Source: Terriglobia bacterium
Lineage (GTDB): Bacteria; Acidobacteriota; Terriglobia; Bryobacterales; Bryobacteraceae
Reading direction: 5' to 3'
NCBI GenBank assembly: GCA_020073345.1
Contig: JAIQFI010000011.1
Span: 62,001-126,000 of the forward strand
Length of the DNA: 64,000 nt
This document shows, piece by piece, positions 9,401-16,541 of the stretch. A program made the position numbers and the translations under genes. Positions within the stretch are counted from its first letter, which is position 1. Each line of letters opens with the position of its first letter. The notes beneath the pieces were generated by a model. It was not told where the DNA came from. It worked only from the letters and a program-made list of their open reading frames with translations, and made no database searches.

Positions 9401-10216
9401 GGTTTGGATGTGCAGTATGCCTTCACCTGGCAGAAGGATCTGGCGAATGGCGCCAACTCGGATACCTCTTATCTGACACCCAATCCGCCGCGCATCAACG
9501 ATGTATACAACTACGCCCAGAACAAGCAGATTTCGGGTTTCAGCCGTCCGCTGGTGAGCCTGATCTCCATCAACTACCAAACGCCCAAGATACCGGGCGA
9601 CAGCAAGGCTATGAAGGGTCTCTCCTGGGTCACCAAGGACTGGACGTTGGGCGCGTTCCTGCGCTATCAGAGTGGCGCTGTGCTCCCCACGGCTAGCTCC
9701 AACAACAACTTCCTGAACCAGATGCAGCGCGGGGGGGCCAACAACCCGGCCCTGTGGGGCGGCGGCACCACCTTCCAGAACCTGGTTCCCGGCCAGCCGC
9801 TGTTCTTGCAGGATCCCAACTGCCACTGCTTCGATCCCACCAAGGATCTGGTGTTGAACAAGGCAGCCTGGACTGATGTGGGCACGGGCCAGTACGGCGC
9901 GACGGCGCCGTATCTCAATAACTACCGCTGGCAGCGCCAGCCGGGCGAATCCATGAGCTTCGGTCGAATTTTTCCGCTCGCCAAGGAGGGCAAGGTCAGC
10001 CTGAACGTCCGCATCGAGTTCCAGAACGTCTTCAATCGGACGTTCCTGGCTGCTCCGTCGGCCGCCAATCCGACTGCCACGGTTCTGAACACGAACCAAT
10101 TCGCGAACGGAACGCCCGGCGCGCTTTCGAGCGGCTTTGGCTTCGTAAATTCGGTCAACGGCGGCTTCGGTGTCCAGCCACGGAGCGGGCAGATGGTTGC
10201 CAGGTTGATCTTCTAA
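6461..10216 (+). CDS. Oar-like TonB-dependent receptor with carboxypeptidase-regulatory domain
   Basis: 1251 residues with a signal peptide (cleavage probably after residue 19, AFA|Q). Residues about 23-105 form a carboxypeptidase-regulatory-like beta sandwich (DRGTITGTIQDPAGAVVPNA, then GNYTIAQLPVGTYEISV), followed by a plug region (LRVNGMPSSSQSVRIEGQDATN cut into its parts around residues 170-200) and a long C-terminal outer-membrane barrel that ends in phenylalanine, as outer-membrane proteins do. Such receptors are massively expanded in Acidobacteria and are thought to import oligosaccharides or other large ligands. No TonB box is obvious. It stands alone between its own promoter (6386-6415) and a terminator (10242-10279). 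The ligand is unknown; proximity to the quinoprotein block may or may not matter. Confidence 0.9.
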   Translation: MRRFTVLACLLVFALAAFAQSDRGTITGTIQDPAGAVVPNAPVEAKNKANGTTYSAASSGTGNYTIAQLPVGTYEISVAAAGFKKAVRTGVEVASLTTFRVDFTLEVGATSESVTVTSEATLLKTESGELSHNVSIDRMNSLPIFTLGSTGAGVRNPLAVVGLLPGAQFVSDNTLRVNGMPSSSQSVRIEGQDATNGFWKQLNSTNQTGVDAIQEVSIQTSNFAAEFGQAGGGYINYTMKSGTNAYHGAAFDYLSNEVFSAGTPFTDAGLTNSLRNGQHVRNSLRRNDFGGTFGGPVRIPKLYDGHDKTFFFFSYEQYIQKSLTTNGLNTVPTANYQQGIFSNVLNPQLTLGGVAQVDPLGNALIGNQIYDPSSSTVIGGQVVRLPFPSNTIPKTSLDPTALKIQALLPQPTLPNAVVNNYQVPGYRNFTHTEIPTLKLDHNLSASIKVSMFYSANRVYSPAANGYTQAFSGAEPTNNLSQTTRINYDQTLTPTLLMHFGAGLVHTTLYTVPSATFDQSTLFGNNVFYIPNQFPGITPGFDFSRGGSNVGMGVGFSALFQKDTKPTFTNSFTWVKGNHTFKFGGEAIFEGLPIANGSRSNGQFGFAQAETANPYATGITFANGATGFAYASFLMGNYTSLNLSPQDTLRLGNHSFGIYAQDTWKVTRKLTIDFGLRYDYATLLSEQYGRMQDAAFNTPNPAVGGRIGGIVYGGSCNCSLNNNYPWALGPRLGIAYSVNSKTVIRLGSGVSYGTSPNNAFLSYSVPDFYTYSDQNVAGIPAGALKDGNPFAPGNRFGNPPLVWPDFSAHYPFQVAPGYAPPQSPFISIDRNAGRLPRILQWSLGVQHEVIRGTVIDVSYVGNRGVWWTAPLLSTYNYNSLTPQDITKAGLNLNSPTDMALLTTPITSPLVQAKFPNLKISTLPSGLQVVPSVYSSFPASQQLGQALRPYPQWNGVPPFLGPPLGDTWYDSLQMKVTRRYSHGLDVQYAFTWQKDLANGANSDTSYLTPNPPRINDVYNYAQNKQISGFSRPLVSLISINYQTPKIPGDSKAMKGLSWVTKDWTLGAFLRYQSGAVLPTASSNNNFLNQMQRGGANNPALWGGGTTFQNLVPGQPLFLQDPNCHCFDPTKDLVLNKAAWTDVGTGQYGATAPYLNNYRWQRQPGESMSFGRIFPLAKEGKVSLNVRIEFQNVFNRTFLAAPSAANPTATVLNTNQFANGTPGALSSGFGFVNSVNGGFGVQPRSGQMVARLIF

Positions 10217-10241
10217 AGCTAGCCCCAAGCTAGGCACATCT

Positions 10242-10279
10242 CGCCGCTTCCGAACACCGGGAGCGGCGAAAGTGTTTTT
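10242..10279 (+). terminator. Rho-independent terminator of the TonB receptor gene
   Basis: Arms CGCCGCTTCCG and CGGGAGCGGCG (10242-10252 and 10258-10268) pair over 11 positions with one T-G wobble around a 5-nt loop, followed by a short T run (10274-10278). It sits 25 bp after the stop codon. Confidence 0.7.
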
Positions 10280-10336
10280 AGCGGATCGTCCTAGACTCTG
10301 CCATCAAGTGCTACTAGACACGCGGCGTGAATAATA

Positions 10337-10347
10337 CTACAATGTAG
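10337..10347 (+). promoter_or_regulatory. Inverted repeat upstream of padR, probable operator
   Basis: CTACA and TGTAG form a perfect 5-bp inverted repeat around one A, 10 bp before the padR start and within an AT-rich patch (ATAATACTAC) that could hold a -10 element. PadR proteins commonly bind short dyads at their own promoters, so autoregulation is inferred. Confidence 0.45.
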
Positions 10348-10357
10348 GCATCATCGT

Positions 10358-10687
10358 ATGGCGGAAGTCCTGGGCACGTTCGAGCAAGCCGTTCTGCTGG
10401 CGATCCTCCGGTTAGCGGACAAGGCCTATGGACGCGCGATTTTGCAGGAAATCGAAACCAGGTTGGGACGAGAGGTGTCTGCAGGCGCCGTACACGCAAC
10501 GCTCGAGCGTTTGGAAAACAAGGGCTTGGTGACGTCACGGCTGGGCTCGGGAACGCCTATTCGCGCGGGACGGCCTCGCCGCTACTATCAGGTGGCGTCC
10601 GAGGGCATCGCGGCGCTTAACGACGCCCGCGCGACCGTCGAGGATCTTTGGCGCGGCCTCAGGTGGCCGCTGAAAGGAAACGCATGA
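10358..10687 (+). CDS. PadR-family transcriptional regulator
   Basis: A 109-residue winged-helix repressor. It begins MAEVLGTFEQAVLLAILRLA and contains AYGRAILQEIE and AVHATLERLENKGLVTSR (recognition helix and wing), then GRPRRYYQVASEG, all standard PadR features. It lacks the longer C-terminal dimerisation domain of PadR-s1, so it belongs to the short class. The stop codon overlaps the next gene's start (ATGA at 10684-10687). In Acidobacteria such short PadR genes usually precede permease-prefix (ADOP) genes and probably repress them in response to an unknown ligand. A dyad at 10337-10347 is the likely binding site. Confidence 0.88.
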   Translation: MAEVLGTFEQAVLLAILRLADKAYGRAILQEIETRLGREVSAGAVHATLERLENKGLVTSRLGSGTPIRAGRPRRYYQVASEGIAALNDARATVEDLWRGLRWPLKGNA

Positions 10688-11274
10688 GAACCAGTCCCCC
10701 GCGTTGGGCCGAGGCTTTACTCCGGCTCTTTCTGAAGCCCGAGGTTTTTGCCAGCGTTTCGGGCGATCTGCTGGAACAGTACCGCGACAGTGTTCACCCC
10801 GCCCGCGGGCTGCTTCGCGCCGATCAGTGGTATGTGACGCAAGTGCTCGGGTTCGTGTTGCGCGGGACGCGACTGTGGGCTGTGTTATTCGCAGCCGCTT
10901 ACGTGGCCAGAACTGCGTTCGACTGGCTGCGGCCAACGACGGATTTCCAGACGCGTTCGGAGGTGTCCACAGCTCTTGCGGCCGGGATCTTACTGGCGTC
11001 GGGATTCTGGGTTGCCTGGCGATCCGGCTCTTTCGCCACCGGTGCCGCTGTCGGGCTGGCGACGACGGCCATCGCCGCCGTGCTGAGCATCGCAGGCGTC
11101 GCAGTTCTCCTGGCTATCTGGCATGACCCACAGACCATGGCCGCTATCCGGGGAAGCGGCGACCTGGAAGAATCCTTGGTGTTGCCAACGTTTCTGATCC
11201 TGCCGGGCGTGGCGATCGCCGGCGTCGGCGGTCTCCTCGGCGCAACGGCCAGGCGGCTGGTGCGCATCGCTTAG
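10684..11274 (+). CDS. Small membrane protein with permease-prefix-like N-terminus
   Basis: 196 residues beginning at the ATG that overlaps the padR stop; an in-frame upstream GTG at 10648 would lie inside padR and is less likely. The N-terminus (PPRWAEALLRLFL, then SGDLLEQYRD and ADQWYVTQVLGFVLR) resembles the 'permease prefix' segment that Acidobacteria attach in front of MacB-type permeases. The remainder has about four hydrophobic segments but no permease domain, so the prefix stands alone here. Translational coupling with padR makes it the likely direct target of that regulator. The role is unknown; membrane scaffold or sensor are guesses. Confidence 0.7.
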   Translation: MRTSPPRWAEALLRLFLKPEVFASVSGDLLEQYRDSVHPARGLLRADQWYVTQVLGFVLRGTRLWAVLFAAAYVARTAFDWLRPTTDFQTRSEVSTALAAGILLASGFWVAWRSGSFATGAAVGLATTAIAAVLSIAGVAVLLAIWHDPQTMAAIRGSGDLEESLVLPTFLILPGVAIAGVGGLLGATARRLVRIA

Positions 11275-11337
11275 CGGCGTCTCTTCAGACCTCGGCTTCA
11301 GGCCTCGGGATTGATTCCCGCCAGCTTCCGCAGTATC

Positions 11338-12126
11338 ATGACTCCGATTCCAATGGTCGAATCCAAAGTGACCCGATCCACAGCTTGCGTTTTCCTTCTG
11401 GCTTCCGGCGCGCTGCTGGCGCAACATGAGTACACCGCGACCGATATCGAAAACGGCGGGCGGCAGTACGTCAATAATTGCGTCTACTGCCATGGTCCTG
11501 AGGGCGATCAGATTGCCGGCATCAGCCTCTTCCGGGGCCGGTTCAAGCGGGTTGTCTCGGACGATGACATCGTCCAGGTCATCCGCAACGGTGTTCCCGG
11601 CACGGGCATGCCCGCGCAAAATATGAACGATGCCAACGCCCGGACCATCGTGGCCTACCTGCGTTCCGCCGCCGCGGTTCCGGCCAGCACGCTGACGGGA
11701 GGCAACGCCGCGCGCGGCAAGTCCCTATTCGAAGGAAAGGGCGCTTGCACAACCTGTCACCGCGTGATTAACAGCGGCTCGCGCACGGGGCCGGACCTGA
11801 GCGATATCGGCATGCAGCGCAGGGTCATGGAGTTGGAGAAATCGCTGCTCGACCCGGCCTCGGGCGTTCTGCCGCAGCATCGCTTCGTGCAGGTAACCCC
11901 CAAGAGCGGTCCGGCCATCACTGGCCGCCTGCTCAACCAGGACACTTTCACGCTGCAGCTCCTCGACGCGCAGGAGCGGCTGCGGACGTTCGTCATCGCG
12001 GATCTGCGTGAGTACTCCGTGCTCAAGAATTCCCGCATGCCTTCGTATAAAGACAAGTTCAGCCGGCAAGAACTGGCCGACCTGGTCAGCTATCTCGCTT
12101 CGCTTAAAGGACCGAATAAGCCATGA
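11338..12126 (+). CDS. Secreted two-domain cytochrome c, partner of quinoprotein 1
   Basis: About 262 residues with a signal peptide ending near LLAQ. Two heme c sites are visible, CVYCH in the N-terminal domain and CTTCH in the C-terminal domain. The C-terminal part (from GKSLFEGKGAC to SYLASLKG) matches the layout I recall for the TIGR02603-type heme-binding domain, with a beta segment (GRLLNQDTFTLQL) between heme and the final helix. Possible starts are TTG 11311, ATG 11338 and ATG 11353; none has a good ribosome site, and 11353 would give the neatest signal peptide. The stop overlaps the quinoprotein start (ATGA at 12123-12126), so the two are coupled. Likely role: accept electrons from the quinoprotein in the periplasm. 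Confidence 0.85.
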   Translation: MTPIPMVESKVTRSTACVFLLASGALLAQHEYTATDIENGGRQYVNNCVYCHGPEGDQIAGISLFRGRFKRVVSDDDIVQVIRNGVPGTGMPAQNMNDANARTIVAYLRSAAAVPASTLTGGNAARGKSLFEGKGACTTCHRVINSGSRTGPDLSDIGMQRRVMELEKSLLDPASGVLPQHRFVQVTPKSGPAITGRLLNQDTFTLQLLDAQERLRTFVIADLREYSVLKNSRMPSYKDKFSRQELADLVSYLASLKGPNKP

Positions 12127-13742
12127 AGAAGTTCGCCCTGTTGCTGATGTCGATCGTCTCCTTGTCCGCCCAAGTGACCTTCGACCGCATCTTGAACGCC
12201 GGCAAAGAGCCGCAGAACTGGCTGACCTACTCGGGAGGCGTTTCAAGCCAACGCCATAGCACGCTCGCCCAGATCACGCCCGACAACGTGAAGAATCTGG
12301 AACTGCAATGGATCTTCCAGTCGCGGTCGCTGGAACGGTATGAGGCCACCCCGCTGGTGGTCGACGGCGTGATGTACACGGTGCAGAATCCCGATGACGT
12401 GCTGGCGCTCGACGCCGTCACGGGGCGGATTTACTGGACCTTCAACTACCAGACGTCGCCCGATGCGCGCCCGTGCTGCGGACGGCTCAGCCGCGGCCTG
12501 GCGATCCTGGGAGACACGCTGTTCATCGGCACCATCGACGCCCACGTGATCGCGCTCGACGCCAAGAGCGGAAAGCCGCTGTGGAACTCGCAGGTCGGCG
12601 ATCCGGAAAAAGGCTACGCCATCACGCACGCACCGTTGATCGTCAAGGACAAGGTGATCGTCGGTATGGCGGGCGGCGAATACGGCATCCGCGGCTACAT
12701 CCTGGCGCTGGATACCAAGACCGGCAAGGAAGCCTGGCGCTTCTACACCATCCCCGGGCCCGGCGAGCCCGGTCACGAAAGCTGGAAGGGCGATTCCTGG
12801 CAGCACGGCGGAGCTTCGGTGTGGGTCACGGGCTCCTACGATGCCGAATCCAACCTGACGTTCTGGGGCATCGGCAATCCCGGCCCCGATTGGAATGGCG
12901 ACAATCGCGCCGGCGACAATCTGTACGCCTGTTCGGTGGTCGCGCTCGATGCCGACACCGGCAAACTCAAGTGGTACTACCAATTCTCGCCACACGACGA
13001 ATTTGACTACGATGCGACCCAGATTCCGGTGCTGGCCGATATCGATTGGCAGGGACGCCCGCGCAAAGTCATGATGTGGGCCAATCGCAACGGTCTGTTC
13101 TACGTGCTGGACCGCACCAACGGGCAGTTTCTCTCCGGCAAACCCTTCGTCAAGGTGAATTGGATGAACGGGTTCGACGAACGCGGGCGGCCCATGAAAG
13201 TTCCCGCCGCCGCGTCGAGCAAAGAGGGCACGCTCATCTATCCGGGCAACCAGGGCGGCACGAACTGGTATAGCCCGTCCTTCAGCCCGCACACCGGACT
13301 GTTCTACATCCCGACTTGGGACAACTACTCGTCCTTGTACGTCAAGCAGGATCAGGATTTCGTGGAAGGCCGGACATTCGGCGGCGGCGGGCCGCGTCCC
13401 ACCGGTCCCGCCACCAAATCCGGCGTCCTGAACTTCCGAGCCGACGAAGATATCTATGGCGCTATCCGCGCGATTGACCCGAAAACCGGCGATAAGAAAT
13501 GGGAATTCAAGATGGCCGATGTCACCGAGGCCGGCATCCTGACCACCGCGTCCGACGTGTTGTTCAGCGGCGGGCATGAAGGATATTTCTTCGCTCTCGA
13601 TGCGCGCAACGGCAAGCTGCTGTGGAAGGCCCCACTGGGAGGCGAGGTGCGGTCGGGGCCCATGACCTACATGGTCAACGGCCGCCAGTATGTGGCCGTT
13701 GATGCGGGGAATTCTCTGTTTGTTTGGGCCCTGAGGCAGTAG
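12123..13742 (+). CDS. PQQ-type quinoprotein dehydrogenase 1 (eight-bladed propeller)
   Basis: 539 residues with a short signal peptide (cleavage near SLSAQ). It has the hallmarks of type I quinoprotein alcohol dehydrogenases: vicinal Cys118-Cys119, metal ligand Glu186 in GGEYGIRG, pocket Trp234, Asn252 in GIGNPGPDWNGD, catalytic Asp295 in HDEFDYD, and Arg322 in ANRNG. Asp297, two residues after the catalytic Asp, occupies the position that marks lanthanide-dependent enzymes. Close Acidobacterial relatives carry, as I recall, the NCBI name 'acido-empty-quinoprotein', which implies doubt about cofactor; the pocket residues here look intact. No PQQ synthesis genes occur in the window. Substrate unknown, probably an alcohol. 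Confidence 0.85.
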   Translation: MKKFALLLMSIVSLSAQVTFDRILNAGKEPQNWLTYSGGVSSQRHSTLAQITPDNVKNLELQWIFQSRSLERYEATPLVVDGVMYTVQNPDDVLALDAVTGRIYWTFNYQTSPDARPCCGRLSRGLAILGDTLFIGTIDAHVIALDAKSGKPLWNSQVGDPEKGYAITHAPLIVKDKVIVGMAGGEYGIRGYILALDTKTGKEAWRFYTIPGPGEPGHESWKGDSWQHGGASVWVTGSYDAESNLTFWGIGNPGPDWNGDNRAGDNLYACSVVALDADTGKLKWYYQFSPHDEFDYDATQIPVLADIDWQGRPRKVMMWANRNGLFYVLDRTNGQFLSGKPFVKVNWMNGFDERGRPMKVPAAASSKEGTLIYPGNQGGTNWYSPSFSPHTGLFYIPTWDNYSSLYVKQDQDFVEGRTFGGGGPRPTGPATKSGVLNFRADEDIYGAIRAIDPKTGDKKWEFKMADVTEAGILTTASDVLFSGGHEGYFFALDARNGKLLWKAPLGGEVRSGPMTYMVNGRQYVAVDAGNSLFVWALRQ

Positions 13743-13750
13743 GTCGCCGC

Positions 13751-14014
13751 CTATTTCTGCCGTCCGGCGATAATCTTGAACAGTTCCAGATTCTGCGCTA
13801 TCGCCGATCCGGGTTTCGCCAGGTGCTGAGCTCGGTCCCAATGCTTCTGAAAAGCGGCCTTGTCGTGGTCCGCACAGGCCAGCGCCGCCATGAACTCGTA
13901 CTCGGCGTCGTTCGGACGCAGGGCGAGGGCCCGCAAGATCATCTCCGGACCATCGGTGTCGGGTGCCACTCCGATTGCGTGAATAACCTCCGCCCAGTAC
14001 CCCGCGCGTAGCAT
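13751..14014 (-). CDS. Possible short TPR-like protein or remnant
   Basis: 87 residues from ATG 14014. The composition looks protein-like (ILRALALRPNDAEYEFMAAL, then a second helical pair around KHWDRAQHLAKPGSAIAQN), resembling a tetratricopeptide end. The frame stays open upstream with sensible sequence to a stop at 14135-14137 but without a usual start codon there, so this may be the 3' end of a larger, decayed gene. It converges on quinoprotein 1 with 8 bp between stops. No ribosome site is clear. It may equally be non-functional. Confidence 0.4.
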   Translation of the reverse strand: MLRAGYWAEVIHAIGVAPDTDGPEMILRALALRPNDAEYEFMAALACADHDKAAFQKHWDRAQHLAKPGSAIAQNLELFKIIAGRQK

Positions 14015-14039
14015 GGACAGCGGATCATCCTGCGTGATG

Positions 14040-14200
14040 GCGGCCCGCAGTTGGGCGAGTTTGGTCCGGGCTGGAAGGAATGGGTCGGCGAGTATGAGCG
14101 TGGAACGGGAGAGTCTTTTGCCGTCCAGCGCGAGTTAGCCCGAGCCATCGCGGAGGAAGTCAAAATCGCGGCTCCCAACGTGCGGAAAGTACACCGCTAG
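14040..14200 (+). pseudogene. Possible remnant of a TolB-like/cyclase-associated domain
   Basis: On the plus strand, one frame ending with TAG at about 14200 reads GWKEWVGEYERGTGESFAVQ and then RELARAIAEEVKI, close to the recurrent segment (W..Y.R.....F..Q..LA.AIA..) seen at the end of TolB-like domains in winged-helix or adenylate-cyclase proteins. No start codon or complete domain accompanies it. It overlaps the minus-strand open frame above, so at most one of the two is coding. The 13742-14281 gap otherwise holds nothing I recognise. Confidence 0.3.
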
Positions 14201-14245
14201 TCTAAGGCGGAAAACTGAAGACGAGCATCGAGAACCCTTAGTCTA

Positions 14246-14274
14246 TGGACCCCTTCCGGCGCCGTTGCTAGACT
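14246..14274 (+). promoter_or_regulatory. Candidate promoter for the BamE-like protein gene
   Basis: TGGACC (14246-14251), a 17-bp spacer and TAGACT (14269-14274) end 6 nt before the ATG at 14281. If used, the transcript would start at or next to the start codon. Confidence 0.4.
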
Positions 14275-14280
14275 CGCCGC

Positions 14281-14796
14281 ATGAAGCTTCTTCTGGTGGC
14301 ACTCATGGCCATGGTTCCGGCTCTGCCGCAAGCGCCGTCAAAGGACCCGAAATGCGCGGGAGCGCCGGACGGAATCTTCGGAAAGAATAAGGGAGTCTAC
14401 TACGGGTGCCTGCAGGGAAAGGAAGTCCGCAGCGACCAGAACAGCGCCGTCCCGTCTGCTTGGATCGCCGAATACGACGTCAAGATCCGGGAGTTCGATG
14501 AGAAAGTCCGCCCCACCCGGGCCAAGCCCGCGGAACCCAAACAGACGCCCTCTACAACGGCACCCATCCCCAGAGCAGCGCCGGCGGTTCCGTCACCTGT
14601 TATCACCGAAGAGCAAGTAAACTCGGTCCCTCTTGGCAGCGCCCGCGCCGACGTCGTGCAAACGCTCGGCGAGCCATACATGAAGATCAGCGGAGATACC
14701 GAACGGTTGACCTATCGCCTCACGTCCGGGTACCTCGCCCGGCTCGAATTTGAGAACGGCAAGCTGACGCAGAGGCGGATCGTGGCGGGGCAGTAG
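14281..14796 (+). CDS. Secreted protein with C-terminal BamE/SmpA-like domain
   Basis: 171 residues. A signal peptide (MKLLLVALMAMVPALPQ) is followed by a cysteine pair region (KCAGAPDGIFG, YYGCLQG), a proline/alanine-rich linker at about 80-108 and a C-terminal domain VPLGSARADVVQTLGEPYMK, then LARLEFENGKLTQRRI. The helix-helix-beta pattern with LG.P is that of SmpA/OmlA (BamE-like) domains. It is not a lipoprotein, so it is unlikely to be BamE itself. It sits between quinoprotein 1 and quinoprotein 2 with its own candidate promoter; a link to them is not shown. Confidence 0.75.
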   Translation: MKLLLVALMAMVPALPQAPSKDPKCAGAPDGIFGKNKGVYYGCLQGKEVRSDQNSAVPSAWIAEYDVKIREFDEKVRPTRAKPAEPKQTPSTTAPIPRAAPAVPSPVITEEQVNSVPLGSARADVVQTLGEPYMKISGDTERLTYRLTSGYLARLEFENGKLTQRRIVAGQ

Positions 14797-14811
14797 GGCA
14801 CGTCCTTCCGA

Positions 14812-14846
14812 TGCTAAGAGAACCGGCCCTGTGCTAAGATAACCGG
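14812..14846 (+). repeat. Two 15-bp direct repeats at 20-bp period upstream of quinoprotein 2
   Basis: TGCTAAGAGAACCGG (14812-14826) and TGCTAAGATAACCGG (14832-14846) differ at one base and are spaced by two helical turns. Each contains TGC-TAAGA, which resembles an extended -10. They lie 35 bp before the quinoprotein 2 start and may be a regulator-binding pair or duplicated promoter. Confidence 0.55.
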
Positions 14847-14880
14847 CGGCAGGGTTGCTCCAATAAGAGGTGGGATCTTT

Positions 14881-16539
14881 ATGACCAAGTGTGTCTTAGC
14901 GTTCGTTTCGCTGACTGGTTTGCTGTTCGCTCAAGGCGGCCGCGGCCCCGTGAACCGCGAAGCCCCGGTGACCAACGTTCCTTTTGAGCGGATTCTCAAA
15001 GCCAACCAGGAACCCCAGAACTGGCTCAGCTATTCGGGCGGCACCATGAGCCAGCGCCACAGCGCGCTCACGCAGATTACCCCGGCCAACGCCAAAGATC
15101 TGACGCTCAAATGGGTTTTCCAGTCGCGCTCCCTCGATAAGCACGAGGTTACACCGCTGGTTGTGGATGGCGTCATGTACACCATCCAGAGCCCTAATGA
15201 CGTGATCGCTCTGGACGCCGCCACCGGCAAGACCATCTGGACTTACTTTCACAAACCGGCAGCCGGAACGGTCAACCCCTGCTGCGGCAACCTGTCGCGC
15301 GGCGTCGCGATTCTGGGTGACAAGCTATTCCTGGCGTCTCTCGACGCACAAATGATCGCCATCAACGCCAAGACCGGCAAGGAGCTGTGGAAGACACAGG
15401 CAGCCGACTACAAGCAGCAATACTCGTTCACGGTCGCGCCTCTGGTGGTCAAGGATAAAGTGATCACGGGAGTCGCCGGCGGCGAGCATGGAATCCGCGG
15501 CTTCATCGCAGCTTATGACGTGAATACCGGCAACGAAGTCTGGCGCTTCAACACAGTTCCCGGACCCGGCGAGGCAGGCTATGACACCTGGTTGGGCAAA
15601 GACGGCAAGCCCAACGACTCCTACCTGCACGGCGGCGCTCCGATCTGGGTGACGGGTTCCTACGATCCCGACACCAACCTCACCATGTGGGGCACCGGCA
15701 ACGCCGGCCCGGACTGGAATGGCGACGCGCGGCTGGGCGATAACCTCTACAGCTCCTCGGTGGTCGCGCTCGATGCCGATACCGGCAAGCTGAAGTGGCA
15801 CTATCAGTTCTCTCCGCATAACGAATTTGACTGGGACGCGACTCAAGTCCCGGTGCTGGCCGACATCCAGTATCAAGGGCGGCCGCGCAAAGTCATGCTG
15901 TGGGCCAATCGCAACGGCATGTTCTACGTGCTCGATCGGACCAGCGGCCAGTTCCTGCTGGGCAAGCCCTTCACCAAGGTGAACTGGGCCACGGGATTCG
16001 ACGAAAAGGGCCGCCCCATGGCGGCGCCCGGCATCGTCCCCACCAAGGAAGGCACCTTGGTTTACCCCGGCAACCAGGGCGGAACCAACTGGTACAACCC
16101 CTCTTTCAGCCCCGCGACGGGTCTGTTTTACATTCCGGCCTGGGAGAACAGTTCCAGCACCTACGTGAAAGGCGAGGAACCGCCTGAGTTCCATGAAGGT
16201 CAAAGCTTCACCGGAACCTTCCCGCGCGGCGGATCCGCGAATGAGAACGAATTCAGCTCGATCATCGCGATGGACCCGAATACCGGGGAGCGCAAGTGGA
16301 CCTTCCGTCTGTCTGCGCCTTCCACCGAAGGGGGAATCCTGACCACCGCATCGAATGTTTTGTTCGGAGGCGGACGCGACGGACAATTCGTCGCGCTGGA
16401 TGCCCGCGACGGGAAGCTGCTGTTTGAGACCAACCTCGGGCCTTCGGTATCGGCCGGACCCATGTCGTACCAGGTCGGGGGCAAACAGTACATCAGCATT
16501 CAGGCCGGCAATTCGCTGTACACGTTTGCGCTGCGGTAA
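14881..16539 (+). CDS. PQQ-type quinoprotein dehydrogenase 2
   Basis: 552 residues, signal peptide ending near LLFAQ, then a short Gly/Arg-rich stretch absent from its two neighbours. Pocket residues align with quinoprotein 1: Cys134-Cys135, Glu202 (GGEHGIRG), Trp256, Asn274 (GTGNAGPDWN), catalytic Asp317 and Asp319 in HNEFDWD, so the lanthanide-type DxD is kept although the preceding HD is HN. A good ribosome site (AGAGGTGGGA) precedes the ATG, and two direct repeats lie upstream. The next gene, a cytochrome c, starts 2 bp after the stop, so electrons probably pass to it. It is the most divergent of the three quinoproteins here. Confidence 0.85.
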   Translation: MTKCVLAFVSLTGLLFAQGGRGPVNREAPVTNVPFERILKANQEPQNWLSYSGGTMSQRHSALTQITPANAKDLTLKWVFQSRSLDKHEVTPLVVDGVMYTIQSPNDVIALDAATGKTIWTYFHKPAAGTVNPCCGNLSRGVAILGDKLFLASLDAQMIAINAKTGKELWKTQAADYKQQYSFTVAPLVVKDKVITGVAGGEHGIRGFIAAYDVNTGNEVWRFNTVPGPGEAGYDTWLGKDGKPNDSYLHGGAPIWVTGSYDPDTNLTMWGTGNAGPDWNGDARLGDNLYSSSVVALDADTGKLKWHYQFSPHNEFDWDATQVPVLADIQYQGRPRKVMLWANRNGMFYVLDRTSGQFLLGKPFTKVNWATGFDEKGRPMAAPGIVPTKEGTLVYPGNQGGTNWYNPSFSPATGLFYIPAWENSSSTYVKGEEPPEFHEGQSFTGTFPRGGSANENEFSSIIAMDPNTGERKWTFRLSAPSTEGGILTTASNVLFGGGRDGQFVALDARDGKLLFETNLGPSVSAGPMSYQVGGKQYISIQAGNSLYTFALR

Positions 16540-16541
16540 CT

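Noticed and set aside
8675-10237. Open frame of 520 codons antisense to the TonB receptor (and another at 6812-8281)
   Set aside because: Composition is Arg/Gly/Val-rich without domains, mirrored from a high-GC gene; the receptor on the plus strand is unmistakable.
12243-13841. 532-codon open frame antisense to quinoprotein 1, and a similar one at 15325-16386
   Set aside because: Both are shadows of conserved quinoprotein codons; no start context or recognisable motif.
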